Assembly (NCBI GenBank): GCA_947561395.2
Contig: OX387184.1
Span: 59,393,197-59,457,196 of the forward strand
Reading direction: 5' to 3'
Source of the DNA: Buxus sempervirens
Lineage: Eukaryota > Streptophyta > Magnoliopsida > Buxales > Buxaceae
DNA: 64,000 nt
Position numbers and translations under genes: made by a program. This document shows, piece by piece, positions 49,362 to 60,777 of the stretch; within the stretch, counting starts at the first letter, position 1; every line of letters begins with the position of its first letter. The notes beneath the pieces were generated by a model. The model saw nothing but the letters and a program-made list of their open reading frames with translations, was not told where the DNA came from and searched no databases.

Positions 49362-51637
49362 AGAGTAAAAGAATACCATATTCACTGTTTGGGATGTTGG
49401 TTCTCAAGACAAGGTAGGATTCTTTGTTATATTTTTCAATACCACGTGCAATTATTTACAGTGATCTAGAAATATTGTCAACCATCAACTTTCAGAGTGT
49501 CATGTATCCCTTTTTAGGTCCTTTCTGTCCATAGTGATTTGGGTAATAACTGAATCTATGAAGAGGCTATGCCGAATGTTTTGCATGTGTATTGGCTAAA
49601 TAATGAACATGTTTCTTACACAGATTTGTCCATTGTGCAGACATTACTTTTAAAACACACAGCGTAATATTTTTGTTATGGATAGTAACGACAGTGGTTA
49701 AATTGTTGTGGTAAGGGACGGGTTGCTCAGAATGTCTAATAAAGTATGATACCATTTGATCGTGTTGTCCTAAGTCTCTTATTACCTAAGAATGAGATAT
49801 AATTCCTTTTGTTTTTATTTTTCTTTTTCCATTATATTTCCGACTGTTTGCTTTAATGTGCTGTTGTGGCATCTTAGGTACATTTAGAGAACTTTTGCTA
49901 CCGTATATTATAACGACCCGGAACTAAGTCTGCCCCTCCAAGGCCCGACCTGTCCCAGACCGTGGCAAGTGGGCCAATTACTTGATAAAATGCGGAGAAT
50001 TTTAAAACTTTTTCCTAACGAGTACAAGTGTTAAGACAATTTATGCTGTGCATATCAAAAGTGTGTTCTATATATATATGAGATGTAATAAGACACATGA
50101 GCTTAGTTACCAAATGACGGGTGACTATATCACTTTTCTCAAATATGTAGGACAGGAATAAAACCCAAGACCTACAGAATTCCTCTCAATACCCAAAGGT
50201 TTTATCTTTGCCTCTATCCCCAGTCTGGTGCTCCACACCGGACGTCGATGGATCTGAAAAATAAGACGAGAAGCAACTGTGAGACGAATGTCTCAGTAAG
50301 CAACACATGCATGATTCGGTAAAACGCAGTTTATGCAAATATCTCTCGATAAAACCATTGCATGCGGGTAGTTCTTAATAATACAAAATCCACGGCATCT
50401 TAGTGTCATACAATTTGTGCCTACATGTGCCTTGATGTACAGATAATCCATTAATAGCAATCATGTAATCAATATTATCCCCTATTATCTAGGATGTTTA
50501 CATATATACTCATGGCCACATCTAACTCTATAGGTTTCCCATATAGGTTAGGCATACAATCTGATTCCCCTTGGTATTGGACATCCTAACGCCGATTCCC
50601 CTTAGCGTAGGGCATCCAGATGAAGCTTGGGCATCAGCCACCGATTCCCCTTGGTGCTGGAATTCAATACAATCATCGGCCTCAAGCCGGATTCAATAAA
50701 ACCTCGGCCTTTAGCCGCAATCAATAGAATCAACATATAGTGAGACAATAGTATCAAGAACAACTGGCCATGGCATAAATATATATATATATAAACATTC
50801 CCATTTAAGTTTATGGATCCATACTTTAAGGGTTCATTATGCTGATGTGTTCATTATCCAATTCACAACAAATGTAACAATAAAGAACATAAATATAACA
50901 TTCAAGTATCCAAGCTTGAGTGGAGGATGCTAGTTCTCTATCTCCAAGTTGGGAGGAATAAGGGTCCACTGCCCCAACTGAGATGAACTGCTCACAACAC
51001 AACAAGACTTACTGGTCAGTTACTCGTATCAATACCTCTCAATGTCATTGGGGCCACTGCCCTTTTTGGTTTCATGGTGGTACAAGCCACGGGCCAAAGC
51101 CTTTACTGTGGTGTAAATGTAATACGGGCCACTGCCCTTCACTCTATGTGTAGGATACCAGGCCGAAGCCCATTTGGTCATGGGTGGTGTACTCACAGTG
51201 ATGATCATATATAAAGGTTTGGTTTTCTAGCAATTCTACGTTTCATGACCCACTTGGCAATCTATGCCTCACTCCTAGCATGTGTAGAAATCTGCTACCC
51301 ACAAAACCCCTCAACGAAATCCCTCCCATTTGCCTTAGGACTCATTTTCACATCTCAACCCTAACATTCATCTAAACATGCAATTTTGGCCGAAATTTGA
51401 AACAATGGAGGGGTGGTGTTGCTTACCTCTTGCAAATAATTAAGCAAGCCTTTTTTGCTTCCAAATCAACCCACGAACAGCACCCTTGATTGCTCTTTAG
51501 TTGGTGCTCCACAAATCTTCTCCTACACATCAAGCTCACTGGTTAGGGTGTGCTAGGAATATTGGAACGGGGTTTCACAGTATAGGGCCTATATAAGGGG
51601 CTGCATTTGCTTTCTTACAACATTGTAAGCAAGGCAC
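49362..51637 (+). pseudogene. ARF unit I: C-type ARF pseudogene without exon 1, split by solo LTR
   Basis: It begins inside exon 2 (49362-49413: KNTIFTVWDVGSQDK). Exon 3 is 49624-49743 (ICPLCRHYF). Exon 4 is absent. Exon 5 starts at about 49878 and is interrupted at 49907 by a solo LTR, resuming at 51585 (GGGCCTATATAAGGGGCTGC) to about 51637. The sequence is nearly identical to unit C over 39087-39630, including intron DNA, so it is a recent copy. Confidence 0.85.
49908..51579. mobile_element. Solo LTR 1, LTR retrotransposon relic (family as solo LTR 2)
   Basis: A 1672-bp insertion flanked by a perfect 5-bp repeat GTATA (49903-49907 and 51580-51584). It splits exon 5 of ARF unit I, which is continuous in unit C. 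It ends in CA. It holds no gag or pol domain, as expected for a lone LTR left after recombination. It shares long near-identical stretches with solo LTR 2, for example the CCGATTCCCCTTAGCGTAGG region and GGATCTGAAAA / GTCTCAGTAAGCAAC words. Gypsy is likely from the long LTR and TGTAAC-type start, but this is inferred. It looks younger than the ARF duplication. Confidence 0.72.
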
Positions 51638-51704
51638 GTGTTATTACATTTTTTATGGAAAATAAACAATTAATAAAATTCGATTAATTACTCTTTGATT
51701 CCAG

Positions 51705-53128
51705 ATTTTACTTTTCCCTATATTTTTTAGTGTGTTTGCAGAGAAGGAGATGCATATTTAGATGGTGGATCTTGATGCTTGTGGTAATACCGACCTTTTG
51801 TACAAGCTGAAATTGGGAGAAATTGTCAAATGCATTGCTACTATTTGTGAGTTCTTGTTAATGTAATTGCTTAAGTATCTAGTTTGATTTAAAATTCATT
51901 TCAGCTTATGTATCTCACTTTTTATTGTCACTTAGAATACTGGTCCTTTCATTTGATGTCTAGTATTAGTATAATTTGACAGCCAACTATTAAAGGATTT
52001 GACGTGGAGTACAAGAATATCAGCTTCACTCTCTAAAATGTTGGTTCTCAGGATAAGGTAATATGCTTTTTTATTTCATTCAATTCCACGTGCAACTATT
52101 AACAATGATCTAGAAATATTGCCAACCATCAATTTTCAGAATGTTGTGTTTCTTTTTTATGGTCCTTTATTTCTGTAGTATAATAGTTTGGTAATAACTG
52201 AATCTATGAGGAGGCTATTCTTGAAGGTTTGCATGTGTATTGGCTAAATAATGCAACATGTTTCTTGCACAGATTCGGCAATTAGGCAAATATCAAATAG
52301 AGATGTCTTTGTTGTATGCCTTTTGGTAGGTGTTGATTAACATGTGTCTGATTGCAGCTCATCATGTCATGGGCTTTTGGTGTTTTACATTTTGTATGTG
52401 GTTTTTTTAGTTGTATTTTGATATTTGTTCCGTGTTTGGTTTTACCGAAAGTCCTTGTTGTGTAATCGGTAATATGGGAAATCCTAAAATTATTAAATTA
52501 GATACTTCAGTTCCTTGAGTTGATTACTTTTCTGATGCGTGAAACCCAAAGTTATATGTCTTATTTTTTCTTAGCAATTATGTGTAGGGGTTTTTTTTTT
52601 GTTTTGGTAATGCTACGGTCATAATATTTGATTTCTATTTTGCATTGGTTTGGATATGAAAGTGACAACATGGCATAGGTATGGAGTCCTGTTGGAATTA
52701 TTGGTATTTGAAATATTGTATTTGTGGTCTTGAAGGGTATTTTAATAGTTTATTTGGAATGAATATTTTTCTACATTGATAAACATAATGAAAATGAAGA
52801 TTTTGATGAGATTACAAATCTTACTGGTGCGGAGTTTATTTGGACGAATTGCAAGATGCTATATTGCTTATTTTTGCTAACAAACAAGATATTCCTAATG
52901 CAATGAATGCTGCAGCGTTAACTTAGAAGCTTGGTATTCACTCTATCAGGCAACATCGCTGGTAAAATTTTCCTCGTGCCTTGCTTCATAAGACTATTGT
53001 TTTTGTCGTTTATCCATCCTTTCTAATTTTTCTTTTTCCGTTTTAATTAGAGTGCTTGCTCTAATCTGCTCTAATGGATAAACGGGGCTGCATTGGCTTT
53101 TGTGCAACATTGTTGACACAACGAGTGA
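51705..53128 (+). pseudogene. ARF unit J: D-type ARF pseudogene
   Basis: Exon 1 is 51705-51847, exon 2 51996-52057 (GFDVEYKNISFTL, stop, NVGSQDK), exon 3 is reduced to a short start (IRQLG, about 52273-52287) joined to intron 3, exon 4 is 52843-52961 ([20 protein letters not shown] with a stop later), and exon 5 is cut at its 5' part (about 53074-53128). It pairs with unit D by sequence and by the exon 3 truncation. Confidence 0.85.
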
Positions 53129-53515
53129 TTTTATATGTTTTATGGCCAATTAACAATCAATAATATTTTACTAGTTACTTTATCATTCCTGATCTTCCTT
53201 ATTGCTATATTTTTTCTTCTGTTTGCCAAGGATATGCGTATTTTGCTGGTTGGCCTTCATGCTGTGTGTAGAATCACCCTTTTATACAAACTGAAACTGG
53301 GAGAAATTGTTACAAGTATTCCTATTTTTGGTGAGTTCTGGTTATTGTCATTTATTAAGTTCCAAATTTGCTCTAATAATCATTTTAGCTTTTGTATCTG
53401 TTTTTTAATTTTCACTTTAGGGTACCGGTCCTTCCATGTGATATCTAGCATTAGTATAATTTCACAGCTAGGTATTACAGGCTGAACAAAATGTTGAATG
53501 AGGTATGATACCATT

Positions 53516-55206
53516 TGCAACACCCCAATAAGCCGCATCTCGTCCCTTTGGACTAAGATCAGCTAAAGGATGTTAACTAGATCCTAATAAACATGATGGT
53601 AAAATTTTTCCTTTATTTTTTTGACAAAAGGCGTATATAATGCCTAGAAAATGGACGATATCCAAGTGTGAAAAATGCCTAATAAACGTGGGTGCAACAT
53701 ATACTATATGTGTACAGTCAAACTAACTATAAAAGAGGCATTTAAAGTATAAACCATAAAGTAAAGGTATCAAAAGAACCCATTAAAAGTTATATACATA
53801 GTTTTACAAAAGTGGGTCATCTAAGCATCTCACATCTCTCTCTTTCTCTCTCTCTATCTACATAAATCCAAAATAAGATATACATTATCTAGGGAGACCT
53901 AGTAGGCCTGAAGAAATCCTCCTCTCGGTATCTCAAAGCTTTCTCCTTCCCCTTATCAGCTTTAGCTCCAGACGTCGATGGATCTAAAACAAAACCCATA
54001 AACCACGGTTGATGAGATGAAAGGTCCCAGTAAGCAACACTATGCATGCTTTTGCATACCACAGTTCATGCCATATCTTTTCAAATCCATGATGCATAGC
54101 AATAGATCGAAAACCGATGCAATAATGCCAATATACATCTTTACATATCATTCATAACATTTAGCACAAGCATACAAGGGCATTCATTAATCAATGGACA
54201 CAAGCATTAAAATCTACTAACTCTTTGCAACAACAACCATGTTGATCTCATTCCATTTATAGAGTTAATTAGGTGGTTTAATTGTAAACGTCATGATCAC
54301 ATTTAACTCTATACGTTTCCCATATAGGTTAGGCATCCAACCCGATTCCCCTTGGTTTTGGGCATCCTAACGCCGATTCCCCTTAGCGTAGGGCATCCAG
54401 ATAAAGCTTGGGCATCAGCCACCGATTCCCCTTGGTGCTGGAATTCAGTACAACCATCGGCTTCCAGCCGGCATCAATAGAAACCACACATGATGAAACA
54501 ACAGTATCCAAGGTCACGAAATTTATAATTAAACACACCTACTTAAGTTATACGGATCCGCATCTTAAGTTAAAATTTTATGACTTTCATTTTATTTGGT
54601 ATCTCACACAATCGTTTCCATGTCAACAGAACTATGTTTCTCAAACACAGCCCGTAGGGCTACTAATTCACAGTTATCCAGGCCATTGCCCCATAGTTTA
54701 CATTTCATTTTCAGATCATGGGCCTATGCCCTCATGCTTCCATACATTTCATGTATAAATTCATGCAATGCTTTCTTATGCAAACAGAGCATCACATTTA
54801 TCTCAATTTGCAAACATACTATAGTCATATGCATCTAAAATAAATTGCAACTCATTTAACAGCAACATATAATAATACTAATCTCATATTAGCAACAGAA
54901 ATCCGAAAATTCATTTTGAATTCAAGAAAACTAAATCAAGGTTTTCTTAGAAGGGTGTTGCTTACCTTGAAACTATAATCACCTTCTTCTTAGCTTTAGC
55001 AACCCAAATACGAAATCAAAATACTGTTTTCTTCAAATTTCCAACTTTGTCTTCTCTCCAAGCTTAAGGTCCCTTCTTAATTTGAGGACTCTACTTCATA
55101 GTTCCAATCTAGGCCTCTGAAGGATCACCTTCACAACACAAACCCTGTGTCAGTTATAATATTACAACTACAACTTGAATATTGATTAGAGAATTGGGAT
55201 CTTACA
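53516..55206. mobile_element. Solo LTR 2, LTR retrotransposon relic
   Basis: A 1691-bp insertion with TG...CA ends, flanked by CCATT (53511-53515) and CCATC (55207-55211). The empty site is seen in unit E at about 41610 (ATACCATTTGATTTG). It lacks internal retroelement domains and belongs to the same family as solo LTR 1. It probably derives from a Gypsy element. The single difference in the flanking repeat suggests it is somewhat older than solo LTR 1. Confidence 0.75.
53832..53864. repeat. CT-rich low-complexity run
   Basis: CTCTCTCTTTCTCTCTCTCT-type run within solo LTR 2. No function suggested. Confidence 0.8.
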
Positions 55207-57564
55207 CCATCTGATTTGTATTGGCTTAAATCTCTTATTGCTTAAGAATGTGTGGTCAGAATTATCCTCCATTAGGTATGAATTTCAAGTATGTAATTGC
55301 CTCATATGTGGCAATATCAAATGGAGATATCTTTGTCGTATGCCTTCTTGTAGGTGTCCATTTGTCTATCAGCATATGTCTGATTTCGACTTTTTATGTC
55401 TTGGGTTTTTCGTGTTTTTCAATTTATGGGTGTGTTTTTTGTTTGGTTTTTACCAAAAGTCTTTGTTATGTAATCAGTAATATGGAAAATACTAAAAGAA
55501 TATTTAAATACCTCTGTCCCTTGAGTTGGTTACCTTTCTGAGGCATGAAACACAAACTTATATGTCTAATTTTTATTTAGGTATTACATTTAGTGGGGTT
55601 TTTTTTCATATGATATTAAAGTCACACCACTTTATTTCTATCTTGCATTGGTTTTGATATGAAAGTAAAAAATGGAGGGAAATATGGTATTTGTGGTTTT
55701 GGAAGCATGTTTGAATAGTATTTCTGTAATGAATATTTTCAACATTGATAAACGTAATGAAAATCAAGATTTTGATGGGATTACAAATCTTACTCATAAC
55801 GTATGATTTTTTTAGCTAAGAAATGGTACAATTGATTCTCTATGGTGAATTTTTCTTGATAATATTGAAATTGAAGAAAAGAAAATTTCTGAATTCCAAG
55901 TGTCTGACTCCTGCATGTATCTAACTTGACTCCCTAATTAACTTATGATGGTCTATGTGGCATCACACAGGTTACTTGTATTCAGGAAATTGTAGAGGAT
56001 AGTCATATTCAGGAAATTGTTTTGCCAATGATGTCCATACTATAATATTGAACCTCGATCAATTCTAACAGAGGAATAAGATATAGCAAATGAGGTGATT
56101 CATTTGTCCATGTGTAATTATTTTGTATTTTCTAATACTTGTTTTAATCTGTCAAAAAAAAAAAAACAAATTTATGGTATTCACAAGTCTTCCTAATAAA
56201 AGAAGCATTCTCCCACAAACATTCTCCCTGCCTCCGTCATGTGCTACCTAATACTTATTTTGGCAAAATGTTCCTTTATTGATACAATCTTTTATTTCTG
56301 TTAGTTTCCTTTTAAGCTGGGCATAACAGTTTAGGACCTAATATATCTATGACTGGATTTGTAATTGCGTTAGAGTATAGCTGAATTCCATGTCATATGG
56401 TTTCAGGATGAATTGCGTGATGTTGTATTGCTTGTTTGTGCTATCAAACAAGATATTCCTAATGCAATGAATGTTGTAGAGATTACTAAGAAGCTTGGTC
56501 TTCAATCTATTCGCCAACAGCATTGGTAGAATTTCCTTTGCTTCTTGAGACTGCATTGTTTTTGTCATGTATCTTTCCAGTTCTTTGTTTTATTTTTCAA
56601 TTATCATTCTGAGTACTTACTACAGTATGCTTTGATGGCTTTTTTCGGTGCAACAAGGGCCCATGCAACTTACGGAGAGAGCCTGTATGAGGGGTTGGAT
56701 TGACTTTCTTCCAACATATCTAGCAAGGCAAGTGCTATTATATGCTTTCTGTATGTAAACTTAACTATTCTTCCATTATACATGACGACAGTCATAAAAA
56801 TTATTTTTATTGTTTTATGTCCTTGTTCTTTGAATGTGTTCCTTCTTTCATTTTTTTTTCAATTATTTATTCAAATTTCGCTTTTTCTAATTAGTATATT
56901 TTCAGCATGCACTTGTCTGTCTTTTTAAATATTTATTAAAATTGAATGGTTAAATATGCTAACTAATATAAATTGTTAAGCTTCCCATCATATCTTAAAG
57001 AAAAAAAATCCAAAGGACGATGGTAAAAAGAGTTAAATCAAATAAAGATTATAAGTATATAAAATTATACTTTGCAAAAAAATAAATGTACAAGTATACT
57101 AAAACGAACTTATAAAAAATCTAAATAGAAAATCAAAATCACTAAAATTAAGTGGGCAAATAAGTGTATGGTTAAAAAAAAGAAAATAATCATTTATTAG
57201 AATTAATTAAAGCTAGAATCCTAGTAGAATAGGATATTGAAAATGAAAATTTTAGAACATAACAAAAAAGGGGAAAGGTTAAATCGCAATAAATAATGAA
57301 AAACAAAATTAAAGATAAACACACTAAAAAAGGATATTTACCATTTTCCCTTAAGGAATGATGGGAGGCTTCGAAATTATTTTAATTATTTTATTTTTTC
57401 GGTTACCGTTTATCATTAGCTTTTAACTTTTTCTCTTACAACTTTCTCTTTTTAACCTTTTTTCTACATGTCTATTGTTTGTGTTTTTCGCTGTTTTTTT
57501 TTTAATTTAGTTTCTATATGCTTTTCTTTTTTTTCTTCTTTTTTGGTTTAAGTTTTTCTTGTGT

Positions 57565-59728
57565 TTTCCAAGAGGAGATATTGATTTTGCTTATCAATCT
57601 TGATGCTTATGGTAAGACCACCATTTATATGATTTGAAGCCGGAAGAAATTGTCAGACCTATTCCTATTATTGGTGAGTTCTTTTTATTGGAATTGCTTA
57701 ACCATCCAGTTTATTTTTAAAAATCATTTCAGCTTGTACCTCACTTTTAATTTGTCATCTTATGATACTAGTCCTTCCATTTGATGTCTAGCGCTATTAA
57801 AATTTGACGATCAACTATTACAGGATTTAGTGTGGAGTAAAAGAATATCGAATTCATGGTTTGGGATGTTGGTTGTCAGGACAAGGTATGATTCTTAGTG
57901 ATTTTAAATATTGGCAACCATCAATTTTTCAATTGTCTTGTGCCTTTTTTAGGTCCTTACTCTCCATAGTATAATAGTTGGATAATAATTGAATCTATGA
58001 ATATGCTGTTGTTGAAGTTTTACATGCGTGGTTGTTGAATATTGCAATGTATTTCTTAGACAAAACTTTCCATTGTGGAGACATTATGTCAAAAACATGC
58101 AGGGTAATATTTTTTGTTGCGGATAGAAATGACAGGGATCAAATTGTTGAGGTAATGATTGAGCTGCACAGAGTGGTGAATGAGGTATCACACCATTAGC
58201 TCCTGTTCCCTATATCTCTTTGTTTTATCTCTTCTAGTGGGCGTCTACCATTTGTCCATCAACATGTGTCTGATTTGGGGTTATCATGGTGTGGGTTCTT
58301 GGTGTTTTACATTGTGTGTTTGTGATTTGTTTTCCACTCTTTTGATAGTTTTTATGTGTGAGGTCTTTACCAATCGCCATTTTTGTGAGCGATAAATAAT
58401 ACGAAAACTCTTAAAATGTCTAAATTTAATGGTTGTATTTTTAGTGTTTCTTCCTCTAGCCAACCCTACAACTCCTAAGTTTGTTCTCTTTCTGATGCAT
58501 GAAACATAAAGTTATGTCGGATTTTTATTTAATAATTGTGTTTTGATCTTTTTTTGGGGGGGGGGGGGGGGGGGGGGGGGGGTAATTACGGAGTCACTTA
58601 CTTTAATTCTATGTTGTACTGGTTTGGGTTTGAAAGGGATAATATGGTATATAGATAGTCAAGTTTGAGTTCTTGATATTTGAAATATGGTATTTGTACT
58701 CTTGGAAGCGTATTTAAATAATGTATTTGTTATGAATATTTTTCTGCATTGATAAACATAATAAAAATCAACATTTTGATTTAATTACCAATCTTATTGG
58801 TAACCTATAAGCCCTTTTAACTAAGAGAAGCTAAAAATGATTCTCCATGGGGAATTATGTTTGATAATATTTAAAATAAAGAAAGATATTTTGTTAATTC
58901 TTAGTGTCAAGGTCCTACATGTGTCTAAAGTTAAGCTTTTTATTCACTTGCAATGGTTTGTGTAGCATTGTATAGAACAGTTATATTCAAGAAATTGATT
59001 TTGCCAATGATGACCTTACTATATTCTTGAATTTTGATCAATTCAAATCGAAGTATTAGTTGTAGGAAAGTAGGTGACTAATTTGATCGTGTGTAATTAT
59101 TTTCTTATATATTTTGTAATTCGTCAAAAAAAAATTTTCGGTTTTTGCTTGTATGCCTAGTCGAAGACACATTTTCCTTGCCTAAGTAATATGCTACCTA
59201 AGACTTATGCTGTCAAAACCTTATTTTATCGTATTGCTTGTATATACTATAATTTTCTCCAAGTAATCTCTTATTTCTGATAGTTTTTCATTTGTAGAGG
59301 GCAAAAATGTTTGGGAGTTAAGATATCATCAATAATAAAATTGTTAAGTTGGTTAGAGTGTAGCTGAATTTCATGTCTTATGGTTTCTTAATGTATTGTT
59401 AGATGATATATAGTTTGTTTTTGCTAAAAAAAAAAAGATATTTCTAATGCTAGAATGGTACAGAGATAACTGAGAAGTTTTGTCCGCACTCTGTCTACCA
59501 CAGGCAGTGTTAAAATTTCCCTTGTCACGTGTTTCGCGAGACTATTTTTTTTGCCTTTTATCTTTTTTTTTTTTTTTTTTTTTCTTTTTTCCATTATAAC
59601 TCCGAATGCTTGCTTTAATCTGCTCTGGTGGCATCTTAGGAACATGTTGAGAAATTCTGCAACGTCTAGAGATTGCCTATAAACGGCGCTGTATTGGCTT
59701 TCCTACAACATTGTTAGTCAGGCAAGTG
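57565..59728 (+). pseudogene. ARF unit L: five-exon ARF1-type pseudogene
   Basis: Exon 1 is about 57570-57673 (ILLINLDAYGKTTIY, then a stop), exon 2 57824-57885 (SVE, stop, KNIEFMVWDVGCQDK), exon 3 about 58063-58184 (ending LHRVVNE), exon 4 about 59389-59509 with an A-run inside, exon 5 about 59636-59728. It is nearly identical to B and F. Intron 3 holds the G27 tract at 58556-58582. Confidence 0.85.
58556..58582. repeat. Uninterrupted G homopolymer, 27 bases
   Basis: The sister introns carry only about 6-7 G (near 37558) or a GGGGG-T-G8 run (near 44957) between the same T-run and GTAATTAC flank. A slippage expansion of G in one copy is the simplest reading. Errors of sequencing or assembly at a homopolymer cannot be excluded. 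Confidence 0.9.
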
Positions 59729-59792
59729 CTATCATATGTTAAATTTCTAATAAACAATTAATAATAATCTAATAATTACTCTGTGATTCCAG

Positions 59793-60682
59793 ATTTTTAT
59801 TTTCTATGTATTTTTTTCTTGCTTTTGCCAAAAAGGAGATGCGTATTTTGCTAGTCAATCTGATGATGCTAGAAAATACTATCCTTTGTACAAACCGAAA
59901 CTGGGAGAAATTGTCGAAAACATTCCTACTATTGGTGAGTTCTTGTTATTGTAATTGCTTTAGTATTCAGTTTGCTTTAAAATTAATTTTAATTGTCACT
60001 TAGGATATTGGTCCTTCCATTTGATGTTTAGCATTAGTAAAATTTCACAGCCAACTATTACAGGATTTGATTTGGAGACTGTGGTGTAAAAGATTATCAT
60101 ATTCTCTATTTGGGATGTTGGTTCTGATGACAAGGTAGGATTCTTTGTTATCTCTTTCAATACCACGTGAAATTATTTACAGTGATCTAGAAATATTGCC
60201 AACCATCAACTTTCAGAGTGTCATGTATCCTATTTTAGGTCCTTTCTTTCAACAATGATTTTGGTAATAACTGAATCTATGAGGAGGCTACCTGAAGTTT
60301 TGAATGTGTATTGGCTAAATAATGAACATGTTTCTTTCATAGATTATACATTGTGGAGACGTTACTTCTAAAACACACAGGGTAATATTTTTGTTATGGA
60401 GAGTAACGACAGTGGTTAAATTGTTGTGGCAAGGGACGGGTTGCACAGAATGTTGAATGAGGTATGATACCATTTGATCGTGTTGGCCTAAGTCTCTTAT
60501 TACCTAAGAATGAGGTATAATTTATTTTGTTTTTATTTTTCTTTTTCCATTAGATTTCTGTGTGCTTGCTCTTATATGCTCTAGTGGCATCTTAGGTACA
60601 TCTAAAGAACTTGTGCAATTTCATAGGGCCTATATAAGGGGCTGAATTGGCTTTCCTACGACATTGTAAGCAAGGCACGTGC
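59793..60682 (+). pseudogene. ARF unit M: ARF1-type pseudogene lacking exon 4
   Basis: Exon 1 is 59793-59934 ([12 protein letters not shown] then a frame loss, later [12 protein letters not shown]-like sequence), exon 2 60064-60134 (GFDLETVV, stop, KIIIFSIWDVGSDDK), exon 3 60344-60461, exon 5 about 60595-60682. It shares the exon 2 TGTGGTGTAA variant with G. Confidence 0.86.
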
Positions 60683-60777
60683 TATTACATGTTTTATGGC
60701 TATTAAACAATTAATAAAAATCGATTAATTACTCTGTGATTGCAGATTATCCTTTTCCCTATATTTTTTAGTGTGTT

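Larger units (their letters stand above)
43158..56735 (+). repeat. ARF array block 2 (units F-K) with a rearranged joint
   Basis: F, G and H repeat the types B, C and D. At 48761-49361 the order breaks, and I, J and K then repeat C, D and E again. Unit-to-unit likeness pairs C-I, D-J, E-K, F-L, G-M and H-N, showing that a six-unit segment was duplicated as one piece. With the two solo LTRs removed, paired points are about 10.2 kb apart (for example 42832 and 56407). Confidence 0.78.
53191..56735 (+). pseudogene. ARF unit K: E-type ARF pseudogene, intron 3 holds solo LTR 2
   Basis: Exon 1 (53191-53330) is open ([36 protein letters not shown]). The fused exon 2-3 remnant is 53481-53502 (AEQNVE in one frame; MLNE-like ATGTTGAATGAG before GTATG), as in unit E. 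Intron 3 is interrupted by a solo LTR. Exon 4 is 56407-56525 ([20 protein letters not shown], then [19 protein letters not shown]), open and well kept. Exon 5 is about 56648-56735. The lost exons 2-3 make the unit non-functional. Confidence 0.86.

Noticed and set aside
49908-51579. Solo LTRs as Helitrons or MITEs
   Set aside because: They have 5-bp target repeats and TG...CA-type ends, without a hairpin-CTAG end or terminal inverted repeats.
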